From the NCBI GenBank assembly GCA_002631855.1, contig NTLF01000020.1, positions 186,001 to 250,000 of the forward strand: 64,000 bases of DNA. Reading direction: 5' to 3'. The position numbers and the translations under genes are program-made. The DNA comes from Zunongwangia sp. ESRF-bin46. GTDB lineage: Bacteria > Bacteroidota > Bacteroidia > Flavobacteriales > Flavobacteriaceae. Below are positions 63,820-64,000 of the stretch, piece by piece (position 1 is the first letter of the stretch; every line of letters starts with the position of its first letter). Below the pieces are notes generated by a model. That model ran no database searches. It was not told the origin of the DNA and saw only the letters and a program-made list of their open reading frames with translations.

Positions 63820-64000
63820 ATGAGAAAAATTACTTTATTAATGGCATTTATTGCGACCACGTTTATGTGGCAAATGAATGCTCAAACGTACAACGGGGAT
63901 AATACGGGGGCCGTCATAGATGGTTCTGCTGATGTCCTTTCTGCTGCTAATGTGCCCCTAATGGGTAATGTAGGAGCTGAAATAATATTGGATAATGTCA
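63820..64000 (+). CDS. Partial gene for a secreted protein (3' end outside window)
   Basis: ATG at 63820, open for 60 codons to the window end. MRKITLLMAFIATTFMWQMNAQ is a signal peptide; the mature start QTYNGDNTGAVIDGSADVL and VPLMGNVGAEIILDNV resembles the opening of proprotein-convertase P-type or other surface domains, but too little is visible to assign a family. Confidence 0.7.
   Translation, partial: MRKITLLMAFIATTFMWQMNAQTYNGDNTGAVIDGSADVLSAANVPLMGNVGAEIILDNV

Overview
The window is a chromosomal segment from a member of the Bacteroidota, most likely a marine Flavobacteriaceae species. Four things point there: a full Na+-translocating NADH:quinone reductase (NQR) operon, two proteins with C-terminal type IX secretion (T9SS) sorting domains plus a T9SS plug-type protein, flavobacterial core genes, and promoters of the TTTG-N19-TAnnTTTG kind rather than sigma70 boxes. 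Start codons have no consistent Shine-Dalgarno sequence, base composition is AT-rich throughout, and I see no insertion sequences, prophage, CRISPR array or rRNA. Almost all of it reads as stable core genome.

Layout. 1-1052: 5' part of a minus-strand DUF5103 (T9SS plug-like) gene. 1246-8774: nqrABCDEF, a terminator, then a 121-aa cysteine-free protein coupled to apbE, whose product attaches FMN to NqrB and NqrC. 8771-16223: mainly minus-strand housekeeping (methyltransferase, map, HAD hydrolase, a CxxS thioredoxin-like lipoprotein, gpmI, M48 and M15 peptidases, pepE). 16304-23352: plus-strand envelope genes (two tandem carboxypeptidase-regulatory-like proteins, DUF6702, M1 peptidase, tatA, PAP2 phosphatase, S8 protease lipoprotein). 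23414-32627: a kynurenine/3-hydroxyanthranilate degradation cluster on the minus strand (kynU, kmo, ridA-like deaminase, esterase, aldehyde dehydrogenase, SDR-like protein, ACMSD-like decarboxylase, O-methyltransferase), interrupted by lplA on the plus strand. The ring-opening 3-hydroxyanthranilate dioxygenase is not in the window.

32752-40962: a T9SS-exported vanadium-haloperoxidase/PAP2-type enzyme, a DUF6503 lipoprotein, two very small genes (a 43-aa lipoprotein and a 52-aa Lmo0937-type membrane protein), a methyltransferase, lipoprotein MsrA, a coiled-coil protein whose zinc ribbon has lost all four cysteines, Nif3-like, and lpxK. 40959-50024: TPR hybrid histidine kinase, GAPDH, lipoyl synthase, ECF sigma factor overlapping a glycosyltransferase, a small four-cysteine membrane protein, a fasciclin lipoprotein, murB and an aminotransferase. 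50119-63549: a tandem retropepsin/PDZ protein with a TTG start, FadL-type porin, a three-part low-complexity lipoprotein, proS, tRNA-Glu, rpsT, coaD, ddl, a PASTA protein, rluD-type synthase, an FG-GAP T9SS protein, yaaA and a UDG-family protein. The window ends in the first 60 codons of a secreted protein.

No gene cluster stands out as an obviously new defence, mobile or biosynthetic system. The best leads are modest: the tripartite acidic/aromatic/Arg-Ser lipoprotein at 53016-54026, the four-cysteine mini membrane protein at 46902-47117, the cysteine-free NQR-linked protein at 7402-7767, several enzymes that lost canonical catalytic or metal residues (SDR, zinc ribbon, CxxS thioredoxin, S8 oxyanion Asn), and the kynurenine cluster lacking its dioxygenase.
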